From Nostoc sp. UHCC 0870 (GTDB lineage: Bacteria; Cyanobacteriota; Cyanobacteriia; Cyanobacteriales; Nostocaceae): 64,000 bases of DNA. The notes below the pieces were generated by a model, which ran no database searches, was not told the DNA's origin, and saw nothing but the letters and a program-made list of their open reading frames with translations. Positions 55,626 through 63,855 of the stretch are shown here, one piece after another. Positions within the stretch are counted from its first letter, which is position 1; each line of letters opens with the position of its first letter. The stretch covers positions 822,501 to 886,500 of the forward strand of contig NZ_CP091913.1 in the NCBI RefSeq assembly GCF_022063185.1, read 5' to 3'. Position numbers and translations under genes: made by a program.

Positions 55626-55804
55626 TTTCGCGCAAAGGCGCAAAGACGCAAAGAGAAACTTTACGCCTTTGCTTAATAACCTGAGTTCTGGTTAGACATT
55701 ACAAATTAGATCAGAATAATAAGACGCAAGAGAGTTTTACAGGCAACAGAAAATGTTGTTATGTAAAGCTCTGAATTAAGTATAAGTAAAAATTATATGA
55801 GTAG
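55626..55804. repeat. GCGCAAAG/ACGCAAAG repeat and AT-rich spacer
   Basis: GCGCAAAGGCGCAAAGACGCAAAGAG (55630-55655 region) gives three tandem GCAAAGxCG units; TTTACGCCTTTGC inverts them at about 55660. The rest has nothing recognisable. Confidence 0.65.
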
Positions 55805-56323
55805 TTAATCTTTAAGACTGGCTTGAATATCTTTTATAGTTATCATTAGGGTTAATGGTTCTATTGGTGATGCTTGAAATCTATGTTTTAAATAAAAATT
55901 TTTGGCTTCTTCATCTTTAGCATGAACCAAAATACATCTAATACCAACTATTTCAGTTACTTTTAAAATCCGAAAAATAGCATCTCGTAATAAGCCAGAA
56001 CCTATGCCTCGACCTTCCCATTTTATGTCTACAGCTAATCTACCAATAAGCATACAAGGTATAGGGTCTGGTGCATTTCTTTTCGCTTTGCTAGTAGCTA
56101 TTACATGAGCTACAGAGGAAGTTGCTAAACAGTAATAGCCGATTACTTGATTTTTAATAGTAACTACATAAGTTCTGGCTGTGTCTCCCTCATTTTTTAA
56201 AGCTTTTTCCTTCAGCCATTGATTCAGAGCTTCTGATTTAGAATTAAAATCTAATACATTATGCTCATTAGTAATTAGCTGAGGAGGATTAATAGTTTTG
56301 GTTTGTTTAATCATTAATCCCAA
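55805..56323 (-). CDS. GNAT acetyltransferase toxin (TacT-like)
   Basis: The 172-residue protein has LDFNSKSEALNQWLKEKALKNE, YCLATSSVAHVI and PIPCMLIGRLAVDIKWEGRGIGSGLL. The last carries the acetyl-CoA-binding RGxGxG/A motif of GNAT proteins. This is the TacT/AtaT-type toxin that acetylates the amino group of charged tRNA. The start overlaps the end of the DUF1778 antitoxin gene by ten bases, the usual antitoxin-toxin order. The tyrosine (YLKHRF, about residue 148) expected as general acid in such toxins is present. A functional toxin is therefore likely, though untested. Confidence 0.88.
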   Translation of the reverse strand: MGLMIKQTKTINPPQLITNEHNVLDFNSKSEALNQWLKEKALKNEGDTARTYVVTIKNQVIGYYCLATSSVAHVIATSKAKRNAPDPIPCMLIGRLAVDIKWEGRGIGSGLLRDAIFRILKVTEIVGIRCILVHAKDEEAKNFYLKHRFQASPIEPLTLMITIKDIQASLKD

Positions 56324-56619
56324 GGCGATTTAGTCGATAAGAATTTACGAAGTTCTTTATCCGCTTGAGGTGGTGAATCCAAAATCGCCAGGAATTCTTG
56401 ATATTTTTCTTCGTCTAAGGCAAAGAAGGTGTTGCCACAAATGACATTCTCCGCTTCTCGACAGGCTACTTCTAACATAAAGTCAGAACGGCTCTTGCCA
56501 AGAATAGATGCGGCATAATCAATTAAATCCCGTTGTTGTTCTTGAACTCTAATATTAATTACTTGGTTACGACCAAGGTTATCCATTTTAGAACGGGAAA
56601 CCATTGTTTCTCTATCCAT
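56314..56619 (-). CDS. DUF1778 antitoxin (TacA-like)
   Basis: The 101-residue protein has an N-terminal ribbon-helix-helix (NQVINIRVQEQQRDLIDYAASILGKSRSDFMLEVACREAENV), as in DUF1778 antitoxins. The C-terminal tail (EKYQEFLAILDSPPQADKELRKFLSTKSPWD) would wrap the toxin. It neutralises the GNAT toxin and represses the operon. Three in-frame ATGs (56619, 56604, 56586) make the exact start uncertain. A perfect palindrome lies 75 bases upstream. Confidence 0.88.
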   Translation of the reverse strand: MDRETMVSRSKMDNLGRNQVINIRVQEQQRDLIDYAASILGKSRSDFMLEVACREAENVICGNTFFALDEEKYQEFLAILDSPPQADKELRKFLSTKSPWD

Positions 56620-56693
56620 GTTTATGTCACGCTGCTTGGGATTGCCTAATTGAGCAAGTTCACTTTGGCAACGCCTAATATTTAATCTAGACT

Positions 56694-56707
56694 ATTGTAT
56701 ATACAAT
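56694..56707. promoter_or_regulatory. Operator palindrome of the toxin-antitoxin operon
   Basis: ATTGTATATACAAT is a perfect 14-base palindrome, 75-88 bases upstream of the antitoxin start. RHH antitoxins bind such AT-rich palindromes to autoregulate. The Mrp operon lies on the other side but is convergent in its end, so the site belongs to the toxin-antitoxin pair. Confidence 0.65.
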
Positions 56708-56740
56708 GTCAACACATGGTAGTGATAATTTCCCAGCCTT

Positions 56741-57403
56741 TTACAACAATCCTCGATAACGGATAAAAATCAAAACTACCGCCCAAGAACCCAAGGCGAC
56801 TTTGATGGCGACGATGATATTTAATATGGGGAGAATACCACCACTAAACAAAGCCCCTAATTCTCCATGTGGTAACTCGTATCCTGCTAGAGTAATTACC
56901 GAGAGAACTATAAAAACTAATACCGAAACCTTCTCCCAGGTGGCGGCGTGCCAACGTTGGTAGATTTCCTGCATCCAGGGGTAAGATGAGGTTATGGCTA
57001 TTAGTCCGATCGCAGTTCCACCTGCTACCCCAGCCGCAAAACCACCGCCAGGACTGAGATGTCCGCGAATCGCTAGTTCAATACCCACTAAGGCGGTGAT
57101 TGTTGCACCCAAACGCGCCAGAACAATAGATGGTTGGTCTTTGAACTGATACATTGTGCAGGACGGACTCTCATTGGCCAGAAGAAAGTTTACACCCAAG
57201 ATGGCGATCGAAAATACAACGACTTCAAAGATGGTGTCGTATAAGCGATTGCGGAAAATAATCCCTGAGACTGCATTGGGAACACCACTATCTTTGACGA
57301 CCAATTCGACAATAGAAATCTGTGACGAATCGATATCAGGATGGGGTAGAACCAGAATTTTGACGTACAGTGCTATCCCCGCTACGATGTAGATCCATTT
57401 CAT
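56741..57403 (-). CDS. mrpB: Mrp-type antiporter subunit B, with an MrpA-like N-terminal piece
   Basis: The 220-residue membrane protein has an MnhB domain (about 85-215) with ELAIRGHLSPGGGFAAGVAGG. Ahead of it lies NAVSGIIFRNRLYDTIFEVVVFSIAILGV (about 38-67), which resembles the C-terminal end of MrpA rather than MrpB. The protein therefore joins the end of MrpA to MrpB. It is the last gene of the operon. It overlaps the previous gene by four bases (start ATG at 57403, previous stop at 57400). Confidence 0.85.
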   Translation of the reverse strand: MKWIYIVAGIALYVKILVLPHPDIDSSQISIVELVVKDSGVPNAVSGIIFRNRLYDTIFEVVVFSIAILGVNFLLANESPSCTMYQFKDQPSIVLARLGATITALVGIELAIRGHLSPGGGFAAGVAGGTAIGLIAITSSYPWMQEIYQRWHAATWEKVSVLVFIVLSVITLAGYELPHGELGALFSGGILPILNIIVAIKVALGSWAVVLIFIRYRGLL

Positions 57404-57999
57404 GAATGCTGCTCCTGTAAGTCTGAAACGTTTACATAGGACAGGATTGTTTGTGGTGTAGAAAGTTCGGTTTGCATGATGTCATAAAGGCGTTGGATTC
57501 TGGTTGTTGTGTGATAGGGTTGCATTTTTTCCCCATCTCCTACGCCGTTCTGCTGACTTTGTGCTGTAGAAATACAAGTAGCGTGAACTTCTTGATCGAT
57601 TAACGCCCTCTGCAAAGCTTGGGTATTCGTGTAAGGAACGATTTCTAAACGCAGATAGTGTTTGTTAACAACGGTACGTAGATTATCGATGATTTTTTCA
57701 CAATCTCTATCTTGTGCCTCAATTGACTCATCTTGGATCACCCCCAGACGCATCACCATTGATGAACGTACCGCCACTGCATAGAGGGTAGTTGCTAGCA
57801 TACTCCCCATCAAGGCTTCAGTTAAAGCCACATCTGCCGCGCCTAAAATCGCATCTACTAAGGCGGCGACTGCACCCAATACGCCACGAATGACTAAAGC
57901 ATGGTATGGATTAGTTTGAGTTACCAACATCCCACCAGCTAAGGGCAGTAGGGCAATAATTATATAGATATAGCTATCATTCATGTTCACCCTCTTCAT
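57400..57999 (-). CDS. DUF4040 (MbhD-like) subunit with soluble tail
   Basis: The 199-residue protein has three hydrophobic helices (about 8-85) with ALVDAILGAADVALTEALMGSMLATTLYAVAVR, the DUF4040/MbhD domain that forms part of MrpA in other species. A soluble C-terminal part of about 110 residues (DCEKIIDNLRTVVNKHYLRLEIVPYTN) follows; I do not recognise it. It replaces the part of MrpA just before the C-terminal end. Its start overlaps the end of mrpG by 23 bases, or seven if ATG 57984 is used. Confidence 0.82.
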   Translation of the reverse strand: MKRVNMNDSYIYIIIALLPLAGGMLVTQTNPYHALVIRGVLGAVAALVDAILGAADVALTEALMGSMLATTLYAVAVRSSMVMRLGVIQDESIEAQDRDCEKIIDNLRTVVNKHYLRLEIVPYTNTQALQRALIDQEVHATCISTAQSQQNGVGDGEKMQPYHTTTRIQRLYDIMQTELSTPQTILSYVNVSDLQEQHS

Positions 58000-58255
58000 A
58001 GGAACAGTGCGCCAATACGTAACCCAACATGGTATTCCAGACTGCTAAGGAGATAATGCCAAGGATGAGCAACGGCCATTCACTGGGTATCTTCAGCAGC
58101 AATCCCACGATCATCAGCATTGAGCCGAGAGTGTCAGCGACGGAAAGACCATGCAGTTTGTATAAGACTGAGCGATCGCTAATTAGATGAGTAGTTCCCC
58201 AAAACCAGAAAATCAGACCGATGAATATACAGGTATAACTAAGAATGTTGATCAT
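57977..58255 (-). CDS. mrpG: Mrp-type antiporter subunit G
   Basis: The 92-residue membrane protein has three hydrophobic helices. LSYTCIFIGLIFWFWGTTHLI and DRSVLYKLHGLSVADTLGSMLMIVGLLL are typical of MnhG/MrpG. Its start overlaps the stop of mrpF by four bases (ATGA). It is a structural part of the multi-subunit cation/proton antiporter. Confidence 0.9.
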   Translation of the reverse strand: MINILSYTCIFIGLIFWFWGTTHLISDRSVLYKLHGLSVADTLGSMLMIVGLLLKIPSEWPLLILGIISLAVWNTMLGYVLAHCSYEEGEHE

Positions 58256-58509
58256 ACGTCACTCAATCGTTTCAGTATTTGCGCTAGTAGCATTAAGCCA
58301 GCATTACCCACACTCAAAATAATCACCGCTACCACCCCAATCATCCAATCATCGCGGAGAACAGATACGAACAAGATCATGATGGCTATCTTGCTGGAGA
58401 TGCTGCCAAAAGCCAACATGATCTGCCAGATATCATCACTCTTCCAGGTTTCATAGATGGGGATGAGTAAGGCCACAATCATGGCAATTATGACTATTTC
58501 CAGGTTCAT
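58252..58509 (-). CDS. mrpF: Mrp-type antiporter subunit F
   Basis: The 85-residue protein has three hydrophobic helices (MNLEIVIIAMIVALLIPIYE...). ATG 58507-58509 is chosen because its ATGA overlaps the mrpE stop and GGAGGAAG stands upstream. The longer frame from 58551 would lie inside mrpE. The sequence is divergent from proteobacterial MrpF; identification rests largely on position between E and G. Confidence 0.8.
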   Translation of the reverse strand: MNLEIVIIAMIVALLIPIYETWKSDDIWQIMLAFGSISSKIAIMILFVSVLRDDWMIGVVAVIILSVGNAGLMLLAQILKRLSDV

Positions 58510-58892
58510 GGTTTTTTCTTCCTCCGTTGAATCTGGTGGACTTCGTACCAAGCATCTTCGCGGTAATTCACGACAATGGTTTTGGGTGTAAAGGTAATGA
58601 TGAAGATATCCAAAAAGATGAGATTCGGCGATCGCTTGGGCTTGACTCGTTCCAGAATCATATCTTCCTGTTTATGGGGACGGAACATGATTTCAAAGGC
58701 TTCAATATAAGCCACTGGAATCGCCACAATGGTTTTAACTAATACCTGTAGCCAATCTTTCAATTTTTCAGGAGATGTGTAACCGCGTGGTAGTAACAGG
58801 GCAATGGCTACACCGATGAGAATATTTGTCAAACTCACATTAGCGGTGAGTAGAAGCCAAATTACCATTCGTAAGATGAAATGCCCAATCAT
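58506..58892 (-). CDS. mrpE: Mrp-type antiporter subunit E
   Basis: The 128-residue protein has MIGHFILRMVIWLLLTANVSLTNILIG in two hydrophobic helices, followed by a soluble part with VAYIEAFEIMFRPH and FIITFTPKTIVVNY, the MnhE pattern. The ATG at 58892 overlaps the mrpD stop codon (ATGA). The TTG at 58907 is an unneeded alternative. It is part of the antiporter complex. Confidence 0.88.
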   Translation of the reverse strand: MIGHFILRMVIWLLLTANVSLTNILIGVAIALLLPRGYTSPEKLKDWLQVLVKTIVAIPVAYIEAFEIMFRPHKQEDMILERVKPKRSPNLIFLDIFIITFTPKTIVVNYREDAWYEVHQIQRRKKKP

Positions 58893-60322
58893 GCTAACGC
58901 CATCCAAAACAGTAGGATTAAAATCAGACTCATCATGCCAATGAGATGGTCGAATTGCTCAAGTACACGAGGTAGAGATACTGCTACCCGTTGAAAAATG
59001 AAAGTATAAGCTAACCAGCCTCCGCCAATGATGGCGATCGCTTTGGTAATGTCAGCAATGTTATATGCCTGTAGGTAGATGACATTAGCTGCAACTAGCC
59101 CAGTAATCAACAATGCCACTGCTGGCCAAAAACCAGGTTTTACCAGTTGTTCCCCCTGTTGGGTATGGGGTAGGAAGATGAATTTGGCAAAGGTGATGGC
59201 TGTTCCTACTGCTGCTACATTCATGGCGATCGCTTGCCAGGGTAGCAGATTCTTCATGGTTAACACCTTCGCCCCAAAGCCACATAATAAGGGCAAGCCG
59301 GAAATGGAGAGGCTGGCTATGACTAAGATGATCCAGATTTTGGTATCGATTGGCTTTTGTTGCAGTTCCTTAAAGTTGCGACTGGGTAAAGCACCTGCTG
59401 TTAGGAAAAGTGAGGATTTAACCAGTCCGTGGGTTAATGTATAAAAACCACCTACTTCTGGTGCGGCGAGTATCCAGCCCAATTGCGATATCGTACTCAT
59501 TGCTAGCATCCGCTTGCTATCCTTTTCTAAGACGGCAAAGGATACTCCCATCAAAGCCGTCCCTACACCGAAAATTCTGACTATGGTATCAATTTCTGGG
59601 GAAATAGCAGCGCAGCGCAATAATGGTAAAACGCTGGCTTTGACGACAACTCCCGACAGTAAAGCTGATACTGGGGTGTCGGATTCAGAGTGAGTTAAGG
59701 GTAGCCACAATCCTGAGACAAATATCCCAGCTTTCCCCAATAGTCCTAAAAATATGAGGGCGATCGCTTCTGGTGGTGAGTCTTTTAAACCTGCATAAGC
59801 AAAAGAATGATGTGTTTGATAAACCAGTACCGCGCCTACCAGATAAAACAGCATGGCTGTGTTGCTGACAAACAGATAACGTAAACCCACCCAAATTGAG
59901 CGATCGCTGCGGGGATAAGCAATTAACAGAAAAGCTGCAATCCCGCTTACCTCTAAGGCTACGTATAAACTAATAAAGTCCGCACAGACAAAGGCTGCAT
60001 TCAGGCTACCATGCACAATAATCATCTGGGCATAAAAAAAAGCCTTCTTATCACTGCGCCAACAGTAGATAATTACCGCAGCCGTCACTATGGCATTGGT
60101 TAAGATAAAGTAGCCGCTTAATTGATCTACTTCCAACGTCACACCAAAATTATCGAGTAACTTCAGTGTGAGGGGTGTTGGCTCGACAAACAACTGCAAC
60201 GCATAGGCGGCGGAAGCAATAGACCCCCACAGTGTCAAATGGCGGTTGAGTTTGGGGACTAGAAAAATCAAGAACCCCAGAAAAAATGGTAGTGCAATCC
60301 AGGCGATCGTAATGGCAGTCAT
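58889..60322 (-). CDS. mrpD: Mrp-type antiporter subunit D (proton-conducting, NuoM/N-like)
   Basis: The 477-residue protein has about fourteen hydrophobic helices. The conserved glutamate is in YVALEVSG (about 118). The lysine-histidine path includes LLGKAGIFVSGLWLPLTHSESDTPVSALLSGVVVKA (about 190-225). These are features of the antiporter-like subunits shared with complex I. With no NuoL-like MrpA in the window, this would be the only large ion-path subunit encoded here. It overlaps mrpC and mrpE by four bases each. Confidence 0.93.
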   Translation of the reverse strand: MTAITIAWIALPFFLGFLIFLVPKLNRHLTLWGSIASAAYALQLFVEPTPLTLKLLDNFGVTLEVDQLSGYFILTNAIVTAAVIIYCWRSDKKAFFYAQMIIVHGSLNAAFVCADFISLYVALEVSGIAAFLLIAYPRSDRSIWVGLRYLFVSNTAMLFYLVGAVLVYQTHHSFAYAGLKDSPPEAIALIFLGLLGKAGIFVSGLWLPLTHSESDTPVSALLSGVVVKASVLPLLRCAAISPEIDTIVRIFGVGTALMGVSFAVLEKDSKRMLAMSTISQLGWILAAPEVGGFYTLTHGLVKSSLFLTAGALPSRNFKELQQKPIDTKIWIILVIASLSISGLPLLCGFGAKVLTMKNLLPWQAIAMNVAAVGTAITFAKFIFLPHTQQGEQLVKPGFWPAVALLITGLVAANVIYLQAYNIADITKAIAIIGGGWLAYTFIFQRVAVSLPRVLEQFDHLIGMMSLILILLFWMALA

Positions 60323-60654
60323 GGCGTATTATTCTTCTCAATCTCGTTGGTTTCCAATGTGGGATTATCCCGCGCCAGCTTCATAACACCGACCAGCATT
60401 AATGCTTGAATTGAAAAGCCAATGACGATCGCTGTCAAAATCACCGCCTGGGGAACTGGATCAGAGTACGCAGCATTTGCAACTTTGCCAACAATCGGGG
60501 AAAACAAACCATCTCGTGATGCAATCAGCACGTAATAGGCGATAACCCCGGTACTCATGACATCCATTGAGATAATCTTCATCAACAGGTTCTTTTTAAG
60601 AATGATGCCGAAAAATCCGCATAATATTGTGGCGAATATAAAAGCTTCTAACAC
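60319..60654 (-). CDS. mrpC: Mrp-type antiporter subunit C (NuoK-like)
   Basis: The 111-residue protein has three hydrophobic helices with FFGIILKKNLLMKIISMDVMSTGV and DPVPQAVILTAIVIGFSIQALM, as in MnhC/NuoK proteins. It is the first gene of the seven-gene operon C-D-E-F-G-DUF4040-B. All junctions overlap, which indicates translational coupling. Such systems exchange sodium or other cations for protons and help cyanobacteria with salt, alkali or bicarbonate uptake. Confidence 0.93.
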   Translation of the reverse strand: MLEAFIFATILCGFFGIILKKNLLMKIISMDVMSTGVIAYYVLIASRDGLFSPIVGKVANAAYSDPVPQAVILTAIVIGFSIQALMLVGVMKLARDNPTLETNEIEKNNTP

Positions 60655-61093
60655 GGGTATTATCTGTTGAGTAAGGGTAGAGCGTAATTATTTTTGCAGG
60701 AAAAGAGTATCAAGAGTACGAAAGGGAGTGCCTTTTTTCGGTACTAATTGAGCAACCTAAGAAGATTTTCTGGACACATACATTACTTTCGGGGCTTCAC
60801 TTTGCTATTTATTAAGAATATGTGATCTTGGGTATCTAAAGCAAGAGATTGAACTAATTCTAAGATTCTCAAAAACAAGCTCTTAATTCTCCAAATCTTA
60901 CCATTAATCAACATCTCTGCTATCATCAAAAGAACTTATGTAAATCATTGGAGATTGCCAAAACACTTAAATTACCGTGCTTTTGTTAATACTGTAAGAT
61001 TATAGTCCATGATTTTTTGAATACCTGCGAACTATTTTTACTGCACGATTTCTAGTTAATTAATAACTTTTATTATTCATATAAAATATAAAA
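60655..61093. other. Divergent spacer between mrpC and the DNA methyltransferase
   Basis: It holds 439 AT-rich bases without an open reading frame or clear repeat. It should contain the Mrp operon promoter and the methyltransferase promoter, but I could not assign elements. Confidence 0.4.
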
Positions 61094-62239
61094 ATGAGTT
61101 TTTCTCCTTGTATTTTTTCCTTCTTCTCTGGTTCAGGGTTTCTAGATTTAGGTTTTGAAACTAGTGGTTTTAATATCGTTTATGTCAATGAAATATTTTC
61201 CCCATTCATGGCAGCATATCGTTATTCACGGGAGGTGCTGAAATCACCATTGCCAGAATACGGATATCATCATGGAGAAACAGCAGATGTAAATAAACTT
61301 ATTGATGGGTTAGAAGCACAGCGTCTTGGGGAATTAGTGCAGGATTGTCGTAAGTTAAATAATATTGTGGGATTTATTGGTGGTCCACCTTGTCCTGATT
61401 TTTCTATTGGGGGGAAAAATCGGGGCTATTTAGGAGAAAATGGCAAGCTTTCGGCAGCTTATGTAGAATTAATCTGTCAGAATTCACCAGATTTCTTTTT
61501 ATTTGAGAATGTTAAAGGTTTGTGGCGAACAAAGAAACATCGTTTGTTTTTTGAATCACTGAAACTACAGTTACAAGATGCAAATTATGTATTAACAGAA
61601 CGGTTAATTAATGCTATTGAATATGGTGTACCTCAAGATAGATCCAGAATTATTTTATTAGGCTTTAAAAAAGGGTTTATAAAAAATATAGGTATAAAAA
61701 TTAGTAATTATTCTGGATTATCGGAAGTGTATTTTCCTTGGACAAGTCAAATTGTATATCCTAAAGAAAAAATTTTTGCTTACCCTTGGAGTCAATATGA
61801 ACCATTTCAAGAGGATTCTGTAATTCCTTGTCCTGATGGTATTCCTCAAAAACTTACAGTTGAATATTGGTTTAGAAAAAATAATGTTTCAGAGCATCCT
61901 AACGCGAAGCATTACTTTCAACCAAGAGCAGGAATGAAAAGATTTACCAGTATTGCCGAAGGAGATGATTCTAAGAAATCTTTTAAACGGTTACATAGAT
62001 GGCGTTATTCTCCTACTGCTTGTTATGGCAATAATGAAGTCCATCTACATCCATATAAAGCCAGGCGAATTTCTGTGGCGGAAGCTTTAGCAATACAATC
62101 TTTACCTGAAAATTTTGTTCTGCCAGAAAATATGTCACTTACGAATATGTTTAAAACTATAGGTAATGGTGTGCCATATTTGGCATCGAAAGCGTTAGCT
62201 CAAACAATTTTTGATTTTTTAGCCTCTGGAGGTTACTAA
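61094..62239 (+). CDS. C5-cytosine DNA methyltransferase
   Basis: The 381-residue enzyme has all main motifs in normal order. FSFFSGSGFLDLGFE is motif I, GGPPCPDFSIGG motif IV with the catalytic cysteine, ENVKGLW motif VI, PQDRSRIILLGF motif VIII, RRISVAEALAIQSLPENF motif IX and IGNGVPYLASKAL motif X. The target recognition region lies about 215-320. No restriction endonuclease is adjacent, so it looks solitary. Low GC and a neighbouring TnpB element suggest mobility. Its target sequence cannot be told from the protein alone. Confidence 0.92.
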   Translation: MSFSPCIFSFFSGSGFLDLGFETSGFNIVYVNEIFSPFMAAYRYSREVLKSPLPEYGYHHGETADVNKLIDGLEAQRLGELVQDCRKLNNIVGFIGGPPCPDFSIGGKNRGYLGENGKLSAAYVELICQNSPDFFLFENVKGLWRTKKHRLFFESLKLQLQDANYVLTERLINAIEYGVPQDRSRIILLGFKKGFIKNIGIKISNYSGLSEVYFPWTSQIVYPKEKIFAYPWSQYEPFQEDSVIPCPDGIPQKLTVEYWFRKNNVSEHPNAKHYFQPRAGMKRFTSIAEGDDSKKSFKRLHRWRYSPTACYGNNEVHLHPYKARRISVAEALAIQSLPENFVLPENMSLTNMFKTIGNGVPYLASKALAQTIFDFLASGGY

Positions 62240-62553
62240 AATCACTTCGGTTGAATGTTAATTAAAATACTGAATTTTTACTGTAATACTCAAGAATTTT
62301 CTATATCTAATAACCGGGGTTCTGAATTTTCGCAATTCTCACAAATTAAATAGGATTGCCATAGGACTCAGCCCTTTGTCAGTTTTCAGGCTACACTCGA
62401 AATAGATGTGATTTAATTTATCGAAAATTTGGGTTGAAAACCCCGTCGTTCTACGACGGCTTTATCCTTTTGTGGTAGCATAATGTGGTTAATTGGTCGT
62501 ACCACTTTGTAGTTCGCGGTAGCGTTGCGTAATATCTTTGCCAGGGGAAAGCC

Positions 62554-63786
62554 ATGATTGTTTACGAGTTTAAGGTTAAGGGTAAAGAAAAGCAATATCA
62601 GGCAATCAACGAAGCAATTCGTACCAGCCAATTCATTCAAAATAAGTGCTTGTGCTATTGGATGGATAACAAGGATTCAAAGGTAGATAAGTATGCTTTG
62701 AATAAATATTGTGCTGTATTAGCTGCGGAATTTCCTTTTGCTGACAAACTCAACTCAATGGCTAGACAATCTGCTGCTGAACGTTCTTGGAGTGCGATTT
62801 CTCGGTTTTACGACAACTGTAAAAAGAAGGTCAAAGGTAAAAAGGGGTTTCCTAAATTTAAGAAAAACTGCCGTTCAGTTGAATACAAATCAACGGGATG
62901 GAAGCTAACTCTTAATCGTAAGTCGATAACTTTCTCAGATAAGAAAGGGATTGGTACTCTGAAGCTAAAAGGGACTTACGACCTTAATTACTACGACATC
63001 AAGCAGATTAAGCGTGTCCGTTTGGTACGTCGTGCTGATGGGTACTATGCTCAATTTGCAATTGACGCTGATGTTAGGATAGAAACTCAACTCTCACATC
63101 AATTAGTGGGTATTGACTTGGGATTGAAGTATTTCATTGCTGACAATAAAGGCAATGTAGAACCATCCCCCCAGTTCTACCGCCAATCAGAAAAACAGTT
63201 AAATCGTGCTAACCGCAAAAAGTCTCAGAAGTTCAGCAAAGACAAAAAGAAACGATCACAACGGCAATCCAACAATTACCACAAAGCTAGAAATAGATAT
63301 GCTCGTAAGCATTTAAGAGTAAGTAGGCAACGAAATGAGTATTGCAAGAGATTAGCATACTCCGTCATCCAATCTAACGATTTGGTAGCCTATGAAGATT
63401 TAAATGTCAAAGGGTTGGTACGTAATCGACATCTAGCTAAATCAATTAGTGATGCTGGTTGGTCAACTTTCCGCCTGTGGTTAGAATATTTTGGTCAGAA
63501 ATATGGGAAAGTAACAGTTGCTGTTCCTCCCTATAATACGAGTCAAAATTGCTCTAACTGTGGCGAGAAAGTGCAGAAATCTCTGTCTACAAGGACTCAT
63601 GTTTGTCCACATTGCGGATATGTGGAAGACAGAGATATCAATGCAGCAATCAACATTTTGAGATTAGGACTCAGTACGGTAGGGCATACCGGAACTTACG
63701 CTACAGGAGATTTGCCCTCTTGGGCGATTGGCCGCGGCCTGTCGTCTAACGGCGAGTCTGTGAATGTAGAATCCCCACGCCTTTAG
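62554..63786 (+). CDS. tnpB: TnpB-family RNA-guided nuclease
   Basis: The 410-residue protein has an intact RuvC-type active site: D188 (VGIDLGLKYF), E281 (AYEDLNVKGL) and D361 (EDRDINAAINIL). The zinc ribbon between E281 and D361 has four cysteines (CSNC...CPHC). The N-terminal MIVYEFKVKGKEKQYQAINEAIRTSQ is usual for cyanobacterial IS605 OrfB. TnpB proteins use an RNA made from the element's right end to cut DNA. The frame is uninterrupted. AGGGGAAAGCC stands before the ATG. Confidence 0.92.
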   Translation: MIVYEFKVKGKEKQYQAINEAIRTSQFIQNKCLCYWMDNKDSKVDKYALNKYCAVLAAEFPFADKLNSMARQSAAERSWSAISRFYDNCKKKVKGKKGFPKFKKNCRSVEYKSTGWKLTLNRKSITFSDKKGIGTLKLKGTYDLNYYDIKQIKRVRLVRRADGYYAQFAIDADVRIETQLSHQLVGIDLGLKYFIADNKGNVEPSPQFYRQSEKQLNRANRKKSQKFSKDKKKRSQRQSNNYHKARNRYARKHLRVSRQRNEYCKRLAYSVIQSNDLVAYEDLNVKGLVRNRHLAKSISDAGWSTFRLWLEYFGQKYGKVTVAVPPYNTSQNCSNCGEKVQKSLSTRTHVCPHCGYVEDRDINAAINILRLGLSTVGHTGTYATGDLPSWAIGRGLSSNGESVNVESPRL

Positions 63787-63793
63787 GCTGGGG
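63773..63793 (+). ncRNA. Right-end hairpin, likely part of an omega RNA
   Basis: CCCCA(C)GCCT pairs with AGGCTGGGG around TT. It overlaps the end of tnpB. In known TnpB systems the guide scaffold comes from this end and the guide is the flanking sequence starting a few bases downstream (about 63800). The exact RNA boundaries cannot be set by eye. Confidence 0.5.
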
Positions 63794-63855
63794 AGTGTCA
63801 AAAGAAGAATCTTGTTTTTTATAAACGTTTATAATCTTCATTGGTAAAAAATACG

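Larger units (their letters stand above)
62425..63805 (+). mobile_element. IS605-type element with tnpB only
   Basis: A left-end hairpin is at 62443-62459 (CCGTCGT TCT ACGACGG), preceded by GGGTTGAAAACCC. One tnpB gene follows. The right-end hairpin is at 63773-63793 (CCCCACGCCT TT AGGCTGGGG, one bulged base), overlapping the tnpB stop codon. There is no tnpA (HUH transposase) gene, so movement would need one in trans. Exact ends were not determined. Confidence 0.75.
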
